From Bryobacter sp. (GTDB lineage Bacteria; Acidobacteriota; Terriglobia; Bryobacterales; Bryobacteraceae): a stretch of DNA of 38,360 nt. The notes beneath the pieces were generated by a model. It ran no database searches. It was not told where the DNA came from and saw only the letters and a list, made by a program, of their open reading frames with translations. Location: contig JALHNI010000056.1 in the NCBI GenBank assembly GCA_022843605.1, forward strand, positions 1 to 38,360, given 5' to 3'. Shown here in pieces: positions 8,923 through 16,651 of the stretch. Numbering within the stretch: position 1 is the stretch's first letter; each line of letters begins with the position of its first letter. A program made the translations under genes and the position numbers.

Positions 8923-10530
8923 TTATCTCGCCGTGATGCTGGTTCGAGCGGAACCAATTATCTTGCCGTTCTTTTTGGCCGTCACCGTGGTCTCCCAGGT
9001 CCAGGCCATCGGGATGTCAATTTCGCCGCCGTATTCGCCATTGCCCATCGATATCAATTTCGCGCCGGATCGCATCGGGGCCATGCTTCCCATTTGTGGC
9101 ATGAAGAGGTTGACCTCAATTTCGGCATCAGGGATGGGATTACCTTGGGCGTCCTTCGCCATCAGCCTGATCCGATTTGCGCCAGTCTTGCCTGTCTTGG
9201 GCTCCAGAATTTCAATTTGCAAAGCTTGTGCCGGCACAGCCGCGGCGGATGCGGACGAGGGCCTGCCCATGTTGGCCAATGCCCCTTTTAGACGGCTCTC
9301 CGAGTCGAGAATGAAGTTCGCGGCCGTTGCGACGCGTTCGCCCGCTTTCAGACCGCTCTCGATGGAATAAAAGCCATCGGCCTCCTGGCCGACTTTGACC
9401 ACACGAGGTTCAAAATAGCCCTGGCCTTTGTCCACGAAGACGTATTGATCGTTGCCCGTGTCGAGAACGGCGTCGGCCGGAACCACGATGGGAGAACCAA
9501 GGCCGATCCGCGCGTTGAAGTTGACATACATCTCTGGCCGCAGCGTGAGGTCTGCGTTCGCGAACTCCACGCGAACTTCAGCGGTCCGCGTCTTTGGCTC
9601 CAGTACGGGCGAGATGAAGGAAACCAGCCCGTTACGCGAGCGCGTGCCCGTTCCGTAAGGAAACTCCACTTGCACGGATTGGCCGATCCGGATCAGCGGC
9701 AATTCATGTTCGTAGACTTGCCCGAGAATCCAGACCGTCGAGAGATCGACGATGGTGTACAGGTCCATCTCGGGAGTTACGTTCTTGCCGTGGTGATACG
9801 CTGCCCGTTGTGTGACAATGCCGTCCACCGGCGAGTAGATGGTCAACGCGCGCTTCGCCTTGCCGGACTCCTCCAGTTCACGAAGCTCCCTTTCGCTGAT
9901 GTCCCAAAGCTGAAGGCGTTTTCGCGCCGCTTCCAACAGATTCGTCGAGCCTCCGGACACCCAGGGAAACGAACTGGTTTTCAGGCTCCGGTTAGACCGG
10001 AGTGCCAAAAGATACTCCTCTTGCGTGGCGACCAGGTCGGGGCTGTAGAGGGTGAAGAGAGGCTGACCCCGGCGAACGGGCTTGCCGACGAAATCGACAA
10101 AGACTTCCTCGACGAAACCGGAGATCTTGGTGTGGATGTGAGTGACTTTGGTTTCGTCGAACGCCACCTTTCCGGTGGCGCGAATCTCGCGCGAAAGGGA
10201 TCGCCGCTCGGCCACGGCCGTCTTGACGCCGATGAGTTGTTGCCGTTCGGGTGAGATGAAAACGGTTGGGGCTGCTGTCTCTTCGGCATGATCGTGAGCA
10301 ACTGCTACGGCTTTCTCCAGCTTCACCATCTTCATACTGCAAATCGGGCAATTGTCCGGTTTATCCGACTTCTGCTGAGGATGCATGGGGCAGTAGTATT
10401 CGGATTTTGTGACTGCTACAGCCACCGGCGCGGCACGTAGGAACAGATCGGGACGCCACATATAGAGAGTGCCGGCCGCCGCGGCTGCAATAACGAGGAA
10501 AGCAAGGAGAATCGTCAGCACGCGCGGCAT
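8923..10530 (-). CDS. cusB: CusB-like adaptor with N-terminal HMBD and C-terminal YtkA-like domain
   Basis: 535-residue periplasmic adaptor, longer than E. coli CusB (about 400). Order of parts: a TM/signal anchor (residues 5-25); a heavy-metal-binding domain at about 44-72 (EYYCPMHP ... CPICSMKM); barrel-sandwich and helical-hairpin adaptor core (about 85-420, with HIHTKISGFVEEVFVDFVGK and YSPVDGIVTQRA as the lipoyl halves); and a C-terminal beta domain (about 435-535) with a Met-rich LFMPQMGSMAPM loop, resembling YtkA-like domains. Met/His clusters fit Cu(I) transfer to CusA. GGGAGG precedes the ATG by 9 bases, and the gene begins 2 bases after the OMF stop. Confidence 0.93.
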   Translation of the reverse strand: MPRVLTILLAFLVIAAAAAGTLYMWRPDLFLRAAPVAVAVTKSEYYCPMHPQQKSDKPDNCPICSMKMVKLEKAVAVAHDHAEETAAPTVFISPERQQLIGVKTAVAERRSLSREIRATGKVAFDETKVTHIHTKISGFVEEVFVDFVGKPVRRGQPLFTLYSPDLVATQEEYLLALRSNRSLKTSSFPWVSGGSTNLLEAARKRLQLWDISERELRELEESGKAKRALTIYSPVDGIVTQRAAYHHGKNVTPEMDLYTIVDLSTVWILGQVYEHELPLIRIGQSVQVEFPYGTGTRSRNGLVSFISPVLEPKTRTAEVRVEFANADLTLRPEMYVNFNARIGLGSPIVVPADAVLDTGNDQYVFVDKGQGYFEPRVVKVGQEADGFYSIESGLKAGERVATAANFILDSESRLKGALANMGRPSSASAAAVPAQALQIEILEPKTGKTGANRIRLMAKDAQGNPIPDAEIEVNLFMPQMGSMAPMRSGAKLISMGNGEYGGEIDIPMAWTWETTVTAKKNGKIIGSARTSITAR

Positions 10531-10532
10531 GG

Positions 10533-11813
10533 TTAGTTGCCTCCCAATGGCATGGCTACCAGCGCTTCCAAACGCGCGACCGCCTGCGCATGTTTGGCCA
10601 ACTCGGCGTAGTACTGCATCTCGTACGTAAGCACGGTGGAGAAATTGTTCATCAGGGTGAGGAAATCCGTGTTCCCGACTTCGTACCCAGCCAATGCAGA
10701 CTCGAGGGAAAGCGCCGATTGCGGAATGATGCCCTCTCGATAGAGGGCGAGAAGGCGCTCGCTCGTTTTTGCCGTGAGGTACAGATCCTTGGCTTGGAAG
10801 ACGAGCTCCTGCCGGTCCGAAAGATAGTCCTCCCTTGCCTCGCGGAATCGAGCCACCGATTCCTCAACCCCCAGTCGCTGCTTCCGCCAGAAGTACAGCG
10901 GCACTTTCACCTCGGCGGCGAGCATGTAGTAGTCGCGAAACGGAGCGCCGTTCTTGAGCCACTGAGCGCTCACGGCAAAGTCGGGCCGATAGTCCTTTTT
11001 GGACCTTTCAATGGCAACCGCGCGGCCGTCGATCATCGCTTGCTTGGACTTCAATCGCGGCGACTGTGCGTCGAGCGACGTCAAGACTTCTTCCAGCCCG
11101 GTAGTGAGCGGCGAAAGCACAATATCAGCAGGTCTGCCCAGCGGTCGATCCGAGTTGATGAGCGACGTGATCCTCGCTTCAATGGTGGCCTTTCGCTGCC
11201 CGAGCAGTTCCACTTGTTGCGCCAGCGTGGACTGTTCTACTTGCGCCTTCAGCACATCCTGTTGCAGTCCTTTACCCACCGAGTAACGAACTCGGGCGAT
11301 CTGTTCCAAGCGCTGAAGCAGTTCGCGGTTCTTGCCGGTGATCTCGATTGCCTTGATGGTTCCAAACCAGTCGTAGTAGAGCGCCTTCAATTCCGCCGTG
11401 GCACTCAGCACAATGGTCCGGTAGGTTTGGCGATCTGCCTCCGCCCCGCGTCGCGCTTCCTCGGCCGCGAGACCGAGTTTGCCGGGGTAAGGAATCTCCT
11501 GCGACACTCCGACACCGACATAGGCGAAGTCACTGTCACCCAATCGGGAGATCGGATGGCCGACTCCGAAATTGCTCACACTGAATTTCGGGTCAGGCAA
11601 CGTGCTCACCTGCGATGGCCGCTTCATGGCAGCGTCCACCCGGTAAAGCGCCCCGCGGATCGTGGGGCTTTTCCTCAACATCTCCTGCACGAGATCTTCT
11701 AGTTGCACAACAGGCTCCTGTCCACGCGCGGTTACGGTCTGCTGCCCATGAAGGGGCGCAATACCGAGAGCGAGGATCGATAGGAGCATGCCGAGCCGCA
11801 TGGGTACGGGCAT
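10533..11813 (-). CDS. cusC: TolC-family outer membrane factor of the Cus system (CusC-like)
   Basis: 426 residues with a signal peptide (cleavage near PLHGQQ) and the two-fold helical OEP architecture: LEDLVQEMLRKSPTIRG opens the first repeat and the SLDAQSPRLKSKQAMIDG region the second. It forms the outer-membrane duct for the CusBA pump encoded immediately downstream. A consensus AGGAGG lies 7 bases before the ATG. The upstream neighbour is a small Cys-rich exported protein with its own promoter, which probably drives this operon. Confidence 0.92.
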   Translation of the reverse strand: MPVPMRLGMLLSILALGIAPLHGQQTVTARGQEPVVQLEDLVQEMLRKSPTIRGALYRVDAAMKRPSQVSTLPDPKFSVSNFGVGHPISRLGDSDFAYVGVGVSQEIPYPGKLGLAAEEARRGAEADRQTYRTIVLSATAELKALYYDWFGTIKAIEITGKNRELLQRLEQIARVRYSVGKGLQQDVLKAQVEQSTLAQQVELLGQRKATIEARITSLINSDRPLGRPADIVLSPLTTGLEEVLTSLDAQSPRLKSKQAMIDGRAVAIERSKKDYRPDFAVSAQWLKNGAPFRDYYMLAAEVKVPLYFWRKQRLGVEESVARFREAREDYLSDRQELVFQAKDLYLTAKTSERLLALYREGIIPQSALSLESALAGYEVGNTDFLTLMNNFSTVLTYEMQYYAELAKHAQAVARLEALVAMPLGGN

Positions 11814-11892
11814 ACACTTCCTCCTGGTTGTTTCTTGGGGACGACAAAAAGCGCGCGCAAATGCGCACGCAAGGCCAAGAACGACCAGGGCT

Positions 11893-12255
11893 TTAGATCA
11901 GAAGTGGGAGCGAGAGCCGGCTAATCGGGCCAGAATATGAAGGCGGCGAAGTGTCGATCAGGAAGGGCTCAGCAACGAAGACGGCAAAAAGGCTGGGCGA
12001 GAAAGCCTCCTCTGCGACGGAATCCACTTGAGCCAAAGTCGGAACGGAAAACTTCTCTTGAGCCTGGAAATGCTGGACGGAATCCGAACTGCTGGTTTGG
12101 CAGCACGGATCAGCTTTTTGCGACCGGCTGCACTTCCCCTTGGTGCAACAATCCTTGGTTTGCTGGTTCGCAAACAGCAAGGGTACGCAGTCGCCACCGC
12201 GCAGCATGAGGATCACGGCGATGATCAACGTCGAAAGGATTCGGCCTGTCCTCAT
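11893..12255 (-). CDS. Small exported Cys-rich protein (S3), first gene of the cus operon
   Basis: 120 residues with a signal/anchor (about 6-25), then a Cys/Lys-rich stretch with CC, GKC and PCC (residues about 37-54), a linker, and a tail ending ISRLSLPLLI. No named family is recognised. The Cys pairs and exported position suggest metal sequestration or sensing next to the Cus pump (inference). The ATG at 12255 was chosen because the signal peptide starts there; a longer reading adds 32 unlike-coding residues. No Shine-Dalgarno precedes the ATG, and the promoter elements are so close that the transcript probably starts at the ATG. Confidence 0.68.
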   Translation of the reverse strand: MRTGRILSTLIIAVILMLRGGDCVPLLFANQQTKDCCTKGKCSRSQKADPCCQTSSSDSVQHFQAQEKFSVPTLAQVDSVAEEAFSPSLFAVFVAEPFLIDTSPPSYSGPISRLSLPLLI

Positions 12256-12261
12256 GCTTTG

Positions 12262-12291
12262 ACTGTACGTACCTGGTCGAGGTCCTGTCAA
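12262..12291 (-). promoter_or_regulatory. Sigma70-type promoter for the cus operon, TTGACA-N18-TACAGT
   Basis: On the minus strand, a perfect -35 TTGACA (12286-12291), an 18-base spacer and -10 TACAGT (12262-12267). The spacer contains an ACCT-N5-AGGT dyad that could bind a regulator. The -10 ends 6 bases before the ATG at 12255, predicting a leaderless transcript. Confidence 0.6.
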
Positions 12292-12353
12292 CCGCGGTGC
12301 CGCGGGCGATGGCAATTGATGACTTGTCCTGTCAAAGATCCCGCCCGCCACAG

Positions 12354-13406
12354 CTACTCGAGTTTCCTTACGAAAATCGTGCCATCTCGTTCAGCGGCCA
12401 GAAGCGCTGAGCCATCCGGCAAAGATACGAGACTGACGAAAGCGCCTTCTTCGGCGAGTGTCTGGACATTGGCCGCCGCTGTCGTCTTCCATCGAATTAT
12501 CTTTCCCTCTGTCCAAGCCAGAAAGGTAGCCTTGGATGTCTGGGCAAGCACAGGCTGGCGGCCTGGTCCGAGAGGGGTTTCGTCATCTCCGCTCGAAAGA
12601 AAGAGATTGCCTTCGCGTCTCCAAACGGAAAGCACCGAATTCTTCGGGCCAAGCGTCACGGACCCGCCGTCCATCGGACACGCGTTGAGCTTCCAACTTC
12701 CGGAGCCAAGCTTCGTGGCCGTTCCGAATCTTGCGCCGCCATCCGCCGATTTAACTAGATACATGTCGCGATTTCCCTCCAACGAGTTCCTAAACATCAC
12801 TCCGATCACACCTTCACTATCAACAACCGCAGTAGGATGACAGCACTCGCAGACCGATCCAGAAGGCGAGTGATAGACCAGCAGATTTCGCGACCAGGTC
12901 CGGCCTCCATCCTTTGAGACTGAACCGTAGAGTCTCGTTCCCTTCTCGCGCAAATCGAGCCAAGTGGCGAATAAAGTGTTTCTGCCACCCGCGGCGAGGC
13001 TATGGAGGCCCTCTCTAGCCGAAGCGGCGACATCGTTCACTCTCGTGGGCGCTGACCATGTTGCTCCATGGTCGACGCTTCGCCAGGACATCACATCACC
13101 ATCGGCCCCGCGACCCTTTTCTCCGGCAATTGCCGTAACAACGATCGCGTCTTTTGTGACCGCAATCCGCGGCCCACGGCGCATGCCCAGCGACAGTTTC
13201 CCCTGTTCGCCGACCGTCACCGGTTTGCTCCAAGTTTTTCCGGCGTCTTTCGACCCAGTGAAATAAATCGCATCGCCTGCGCCATATGTCAGGGCGAGCT
13301 CACTACCTAGAGCAGCTAGGTGAGGTTGTCGATTCGGCTGGCCACCGCCGGGCGTCGTCCATTCGGCGCCGGGAAGAAAGAAGGCTAAGAAGATTGGCAA
13401 AAACAT
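12354..13406 (-). CDS. Exported BNR/Asp-box (sialidase-like) beta-propeller with Cys motif
   Basis: 350 residues with a short signal peptide. Asp-box repeats S-x-D-x-G-x-T-W are clear at residues about 52-59 (SKDAGKTW), 110-117 (SVDHGATW) and 164-171 (SKDGGRTW), with a degenerate one near 220 (SADGGARF). This indicates a six-bladed propeller of the sialidase superfamily. Unusual for a sialidase are CECCHP at about 186-191 and ACPMDGG near 242. The sialidase arginine triad is not evident to me. In a copper island these Cys/Met/His motifs point to metal binding rather than sugar cleavage (inference). The start at 13406 has AAAGG before it; upstream in-frame codons overlap the DUF411 gene and look non-coding. 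Confidence 0.82.
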   Translation of the reverse strand: MFLPIFLAFFLPGAEWTTPGGGQPNRQPHLAALGSELALTYGAGDAIYFTGSKDAGKTWSKPVTVGEQGKLSLGMRRGPRIAVTKDAIVVTAIAGEKGRGADGDVMSWRSVDHGATWSAPTRVNDVAASAREGLHSLAAGGRNTLFATWLDLREKGTRLYGSVSKDGGRTWSRNLLVYHSPSGSVCECCHPTAVVDSEGVIGVMFRNSLEGNRDMYLVKSADGGARFGTATKLGSGSWKLNACPMDGGSVTLGPKNSVLSVWRREGNLFLSSGDDETPLGPGRQPVLAQTSKATFLAWTEGKIIRWKTTAAANVQTLAEEGAFVSLVSLPDGSALLAAERDGTIFVRKLE

Positions 13407-13470
13407 TGTAATAGGACCTTTCGTTCGATTTCTTGGAGGAACCACTCGGGGCGCTTCGTTTCGGTTAAGC

Positions 13471-13923
13471 TCACCGGCCTCCGGCCGGATACTTTTGGTA
13501 GACGGAGAGAATTCCGCCTTCACCGAATCTCACGACGCTATATGCATCGTGGTGAGATCCCTCCATTCCAGGGGAGCCCGTCGGCATACCTGGAACGGCG
13601 AGCCCCTTGGCTTTTGGTTTCTCTTTGAGCAGGCGCTGAATTTCGGCCGCAGGAACATGGCCCTCAATGCTGTACCCACTAACGACGGCCGTGTGACAGG
13701 ATTGGAGTTTTTCGGGCACTCCGTACTTCTGCCGATATTCACCCGTGGATGCAACTTCATTCACGATCACTTTGAAGCCACCTGCGCGCATGTGCTCCAC
13801 CCACTTTCCGCAGCAGCCGCATGTTTTGGTTTTGAATACCGTCACCGCAGGCGGCGCAGCGGGCATAGCCACAGCAATCAATATCAGGCATGTTATTCCA
13901 AGTCTGATCACCCTTGTCGTCAT
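13471..13923 (-). CDS. DUF411 family exported metal-binding protein
   Basis: 150 residues with a signal peptide (about 1-22) and a DUF411 domain. The hallmark TCGCCGKW (Cys35, Cys37, Cys38) is followed by the VPEKLQSCHTAVV and GYSIEGHVPA segments characteristic of the family, found with copper resistance genes across proteobacteria and thought to bind copper in the periplasm. The ATG at 13923 has GAGGAGAAC upstream and begins the signal peptide. It precedes the BNR-propeller gene by 64 bases in the same direction. Confidence 0.92.
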   Translation of the reverse strand: MTTRVIRLGITCLILIAVAMPAAPPAVTVFKTKTCGCCGKWVEHMRAGGFKVIVNEVASTGEYRQKYGVPEKLQSCHTAVVSGYSIEGHVPAAEIQRLLKEKPKAKGLAVPGMPTGSPGMEGSHHDAYSVVRFGEGGILSVYQKYPAGGR

Positions 13924-14103
13924 CAATAGTTCTCCTCGAAATAGGTTGGGATCTGGCAGTTCGCGCCGGATCATCGATTCAGTGAATGTTCTGCAGAGCG
14001 AACGACGCAGCTCATTCGAGCCGCCTACTCATCACGAGCGGCCGGAATTCCGTGGCGGCTCGCCGAGTCGCCAGACAATCTGGTCAGCTTTCCTCGCATG
14101 CCT

Positions 14104-14502
14104 CTACTTCATATTCTTTGCCATTTCTTCATGCATAGCCGCCATCTCAGTCATGATCGCGGCCTGCTTACGGCAGTGTTCGGCAAAGGTCAGGCAGTGC
14201 GATGCGGTATCGGGAGCTCCTGGGCGTTTCGATTCACTTGCCGTTGGATTCGCCCGGTACTTCGCGGCGAGTTCCACATGCTCCTTGGCCTCAGCCTCAT
14301 GCTTAACCGCGGCTGCTCGATAATGTTCCGCCAGCTTGCGATGATCAGCTGCCGTCTTCGCCGTCGCAACCAACTCGGATAGCTGCTTCTTGCTGAGAGT
14401 CTTTCCAGCCGTCTGGGCATTGCTGGCTTGGGGCAGCAGCAAGGCTCCACCCACGAGGGCGGCGAGGGTAAACGCGCGTCGATTTGTAACTGTTCGTTCC
14501 AT
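14104..14502 (-). CDS. Exported helical His/Cys protein, paralogue 3 of 3
   Basis: 132 residues with an N-terminal RR followed by a hydrophobic stretch (possible Tat-type signal, ending SNAQ). The mature helical domain shows LSKKQL, ADHRKLAEHY, AKEHVELAAKYRANP, SHC and MHEEMA, aligning with the proteins at 5265 and 3225. It has one extra HC (EHCRKQ). AGGAGA precedes the ATG. Neighbours are the DUF411 gene and an exported Cys/His protein, so copper handling is the likely setting. No named family is recognised. Confidence 0.8.
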   Translation of the reverse strand: MERTVTNRRAFTLAALVGGALLLPQASNAQTAGKTLSKKQLSELVATAKTAADHRKLAEHYRAAAVKHEAEAKEHVELAAKYRANPTASESKRPGAPDTASHCLTFAEHCRKQAAIMTEMAAMHEEMAKNMK

Positions 14503-14626
14503 ACTATGTCTCCTATTGACATCCGGGACCTTGCCCGAAGATTCGCATTGTTGATCTTGAGCGGCGGGCAGTGACTTCGACTTTTGGGCCGGTCGCATGC
14601 TCAGCCGTTCGGGCTACATCGCATAA

Positions 14627-14992
14627 CTACTTTGAGGCTTCGATGGTTTTCAGCGCGAAACCCTTTACTCCTCCCTTCTCAATTAGCGTACCGGTCACCT
14701 TGACCTTTTTCTCAATAAAGGGCATCAACTTCTCGTTCTGGTTCTTGTGGTCCGTCGCGACCGGGATGTAGAGCGTACCGCTGGCTTCGTCAAGCAACGC
14801 GAGGGGTACCCCGGCCTTGGCGCAGGTCGTGGCGCAACTTTCATGCTTCTCGCCCTTGCTGTTGTGCGACATGTAGCAGCCAGTATCAACGACCAGACTC
14901 GTCATGGTCATCTCTTTGCCTTTGTCGCCGTGATCGTGCTGGGCCATAGCCAGCGTGGCTCCCGCGATCAGCGTCAGGATGGTGGTTTTCAT
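14627..14992 (-). CDS. Exported Cys/His protein, probable small beta-barrel, unknown family
   Basis: 121 residues with a signal peptide (ending AMAQ), then HDHGDKGKEM, a conserved-looking Cys/His patch (Cys39 in DTGCYMSH, His50, Cys53, Cys57 in SCATTCAKAG), and a beta-rich second half (TLYIPVA, KKVKVTGTLIEKGGVKGFAL) that reads like an OB-type barrel. The Cys/His/Met residues and the setting suggest copper or silver binding. I recall no named family. AGGAAGAA lies 7 bases before the ATG. It sits between the HMBD-bearing OMF and the His/Cys helical protein. Confidence 0.75.
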   Translation of the reverse strand: MKTTILTLIAGATLAMAQHDHGDKGKEMTMTSLVVDTGCYMSHNSKGEKHESCATTCAKAGVPLALLDEASGTLYIPVATDHKNQNEKLMPFIEKKVKVTGTLIEKGGVKGFALKTIEASK

Positions 14993-15093
14993 TTTGTGTT
15001 CTTCCTTTGTATTCGAGTTGCTTCGGACTTGCGACCTGGCATCACCTTGCGGCGATGAAAAGGGACGCAGGAGCGGACTGCCATTGCATCCGC

Positions 15094-16644
15094 CTATTGC
15101 TCATTGCCGCCGGAGGCCGGCTGAGATTCGCCCGTCGATTTAGGCATGCCGAGATCGACACTGCCCCCGAGCAGTAGCCCTTGGATTTCGATGGCACGTT
15201 GCCAAGTGTTTACTAACGCCGCAACGTAGCTGTCTTGAAACTGGAAAAGATTCCGTTGAGCGATCAACGCTTGCGGATAAGCTCCAGCCATCTGGCGGAA
15301 GTTGGAGAGGTACAGATCATAAGCCTGACGAGCCTTCGGAAGAATGCGGGTCCGATATCGCTCGACCGCCATTGATGAGTCTTTATAGTCTTTGTACTCC
15401 GCTGCCAGACGTGCCTTCAGAGAAAGCCTCGTCCGTTGTACTTCTAAACGGGCACGCTCGGCATCAGCCTTCGCTGCCTTCACTCCTCCTTGGTTGCGAT
15501 TGAAGATTGGAATTTCGACGCCTACGTCAAAAATTCCTTCGAGTCCACGTCGCTGTGTAGGTCCGAGGGGGCCAATCTCTCCGTACTCGCGATTGTTTCG
15601 GAGGCCGCCGCGAATAAAGATGTTTGGGATTTTCTCAACTTCCGCCCGGCGGACTGAGAACTCTGATTGATGCACCGACACTTCGGCGGCGCGAAGTTCT
15701 GGACTGTCCTTATAGATCACTTCCAATGCTTGGTCGGCATCCAGCTTGGGAAAGTCCTCGAGATTTCCCGCAAGGACCGTCGGCTTGAGAGTCGGATTGT
15801 TTAATACCGCTGCCAGTTGGCGCCAAGTTCGCTCTCGTGCATTCCTGGCGTTGACGAGTTCGAGTTGAATGCGTTCAGACTCAGTCTCCGCCGAAAGGAG
15901 GTCGGGCTTGTCGGCCTGGCCAACGTTTGCTAATTCCTGCGAAACGGACACTGCCCGCATCGCCAAATTTGCTAAATCGGTACGGACCTGAATGAGAAGC
16001 TGATCGCCAAGGGCTTGGTAGTATAGGGTTCGGACGGAATTGAGAAGCCTCTGTTTTTGCGCACTCTGGTGTTCGACAAAAACCGCCTGATCTTGTAGGG
16101 CAACCTTTCGATCCAGGCCCAGTTTGCCGGCCGTGATGAAGCGTTGCTCCACAAAGCCGCCAATGGCTCCGCCACCCGTCACTTTGGAAACGTGCTCTCC
16201 ATTTGCGCCGAAGGTCGGGTTAGGCCAAAGTCCAGCCTGTTGCGCGCGTCCGGCAGCCGCATCGACCAGGGCTTTCGCCTGGCCAATCGTCGGGTTTGCC
16301 GCAAGTGCCATTCGTTCCAGATCTTCAAGGCGAAGGCCGGCATCTCCGGCAGGTCCGTTTACGGCGGGAAGGCCGGCGCCTTCCGTTGTGTTCGCTGCTT
16401 TTACTAGTTCCAACTGCATCGGGCACTTTGTACATTTACCCGGAGCGTTGGATCGCACCTCAGGATGCATCGGGCAGGCATAAACAGCACCTATTGTTCC
16501 TGGCTTGACTGGAACGGGTGTAGCCTCGTGCACATGTTCGAGTGACTTAGGGGGTCGTTGGGCTGACGCCATAAGCGCAAGCAGCGTCGTCAGAATAACG
16601 CCTCTCGTCAAAATCGAGAGTCTCGAGTAGAAGTTTCTATGCAT
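15094..16644 (-). CDS. TolC-family outer membrane factor with N-terminal HMBD
   Basis: 516 residues from the ATG at 16644, 7 bases after the multicopper oxidase stop; an ATG at 16668 (8 residues longer) overlaps that gene and is the alternative. After the signal peptide (ending MASAQ) is a heavy-metal-binding domain at about 54-80 (YACPMHPEV ... CTKCPMQLEL), then a linker and the two-fold helical OMF domain (about 100-500; LEDLERMALAANPTIGQ starts repeat one). HMBDs are normally on adaptors or P-type ATPases, so this fusion is unusual. No adaptor or pump accompanies it, so it may serve one of the two RND systems or the oxidase next door (inference). Confidence 0.9.
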   Translation of the reverse strand: MHRNFYSRLSILTRGVILTTLLALMASAQRPPKSLEHVHEATPVPVKPGTIGAVYACPMHPEVRSNAPGKCTKCPMQLELVKAANTTEGAGLPAVNGPAGDAGLRLEDLERMALAANPTIGQAKALVDAAAGRAQQAGLWPNPTFGANGEHVSKVTGGGAIGGFVEQRFITAGKLGLDRKVALQDQAVFVEHQSAQKQRLLNSVRTLYYQALGDQLLIQVRTDLANLAMRAVSVSQELANVGQADKPDLLSAETESERIQLELVNARNARERTWRQLAAVLNNPTLKPTVLAGNLEDFPKLDADQALEVIYKDSPELRAAEVSVHQSEFSVRRAEVEKIPNIFIRGGLRNNREYGEIGPLGPTQRRGLEGIFDVGVEIPIFNRNQGGVKAAKADAERARLEVQRTRLSLKARLAAEYKDYKDSSMAVERYRTRILPKARQAYDLYLSNFRQMAGAYPQALIAQRNLFQFQDSYVAALVNTWQRAIEIQGLLLGGSVDLGMPKSTGESQPASGGNEQ

Positions 16645-16651
16645 CTTCGCG

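Noticed and set aside
10590..11702. 370-codon plus-strand open frame
   Set aside because: Antisense shadow of the CusC-like gene; composition follows the reverse strand of a GC-rich gene.
12266..12273. GTACGTAC 8-base palindrome near the cus promoter
   Set aside because: Too short to call an operator by itself; it partly overlaps the -10 element.
12028..12840. 270-codon plus-strand frame across the cus promoter
   Set aside because: Runs antisense through the small Cys-rich gene, its promoter and the BNR gene; no independent support.
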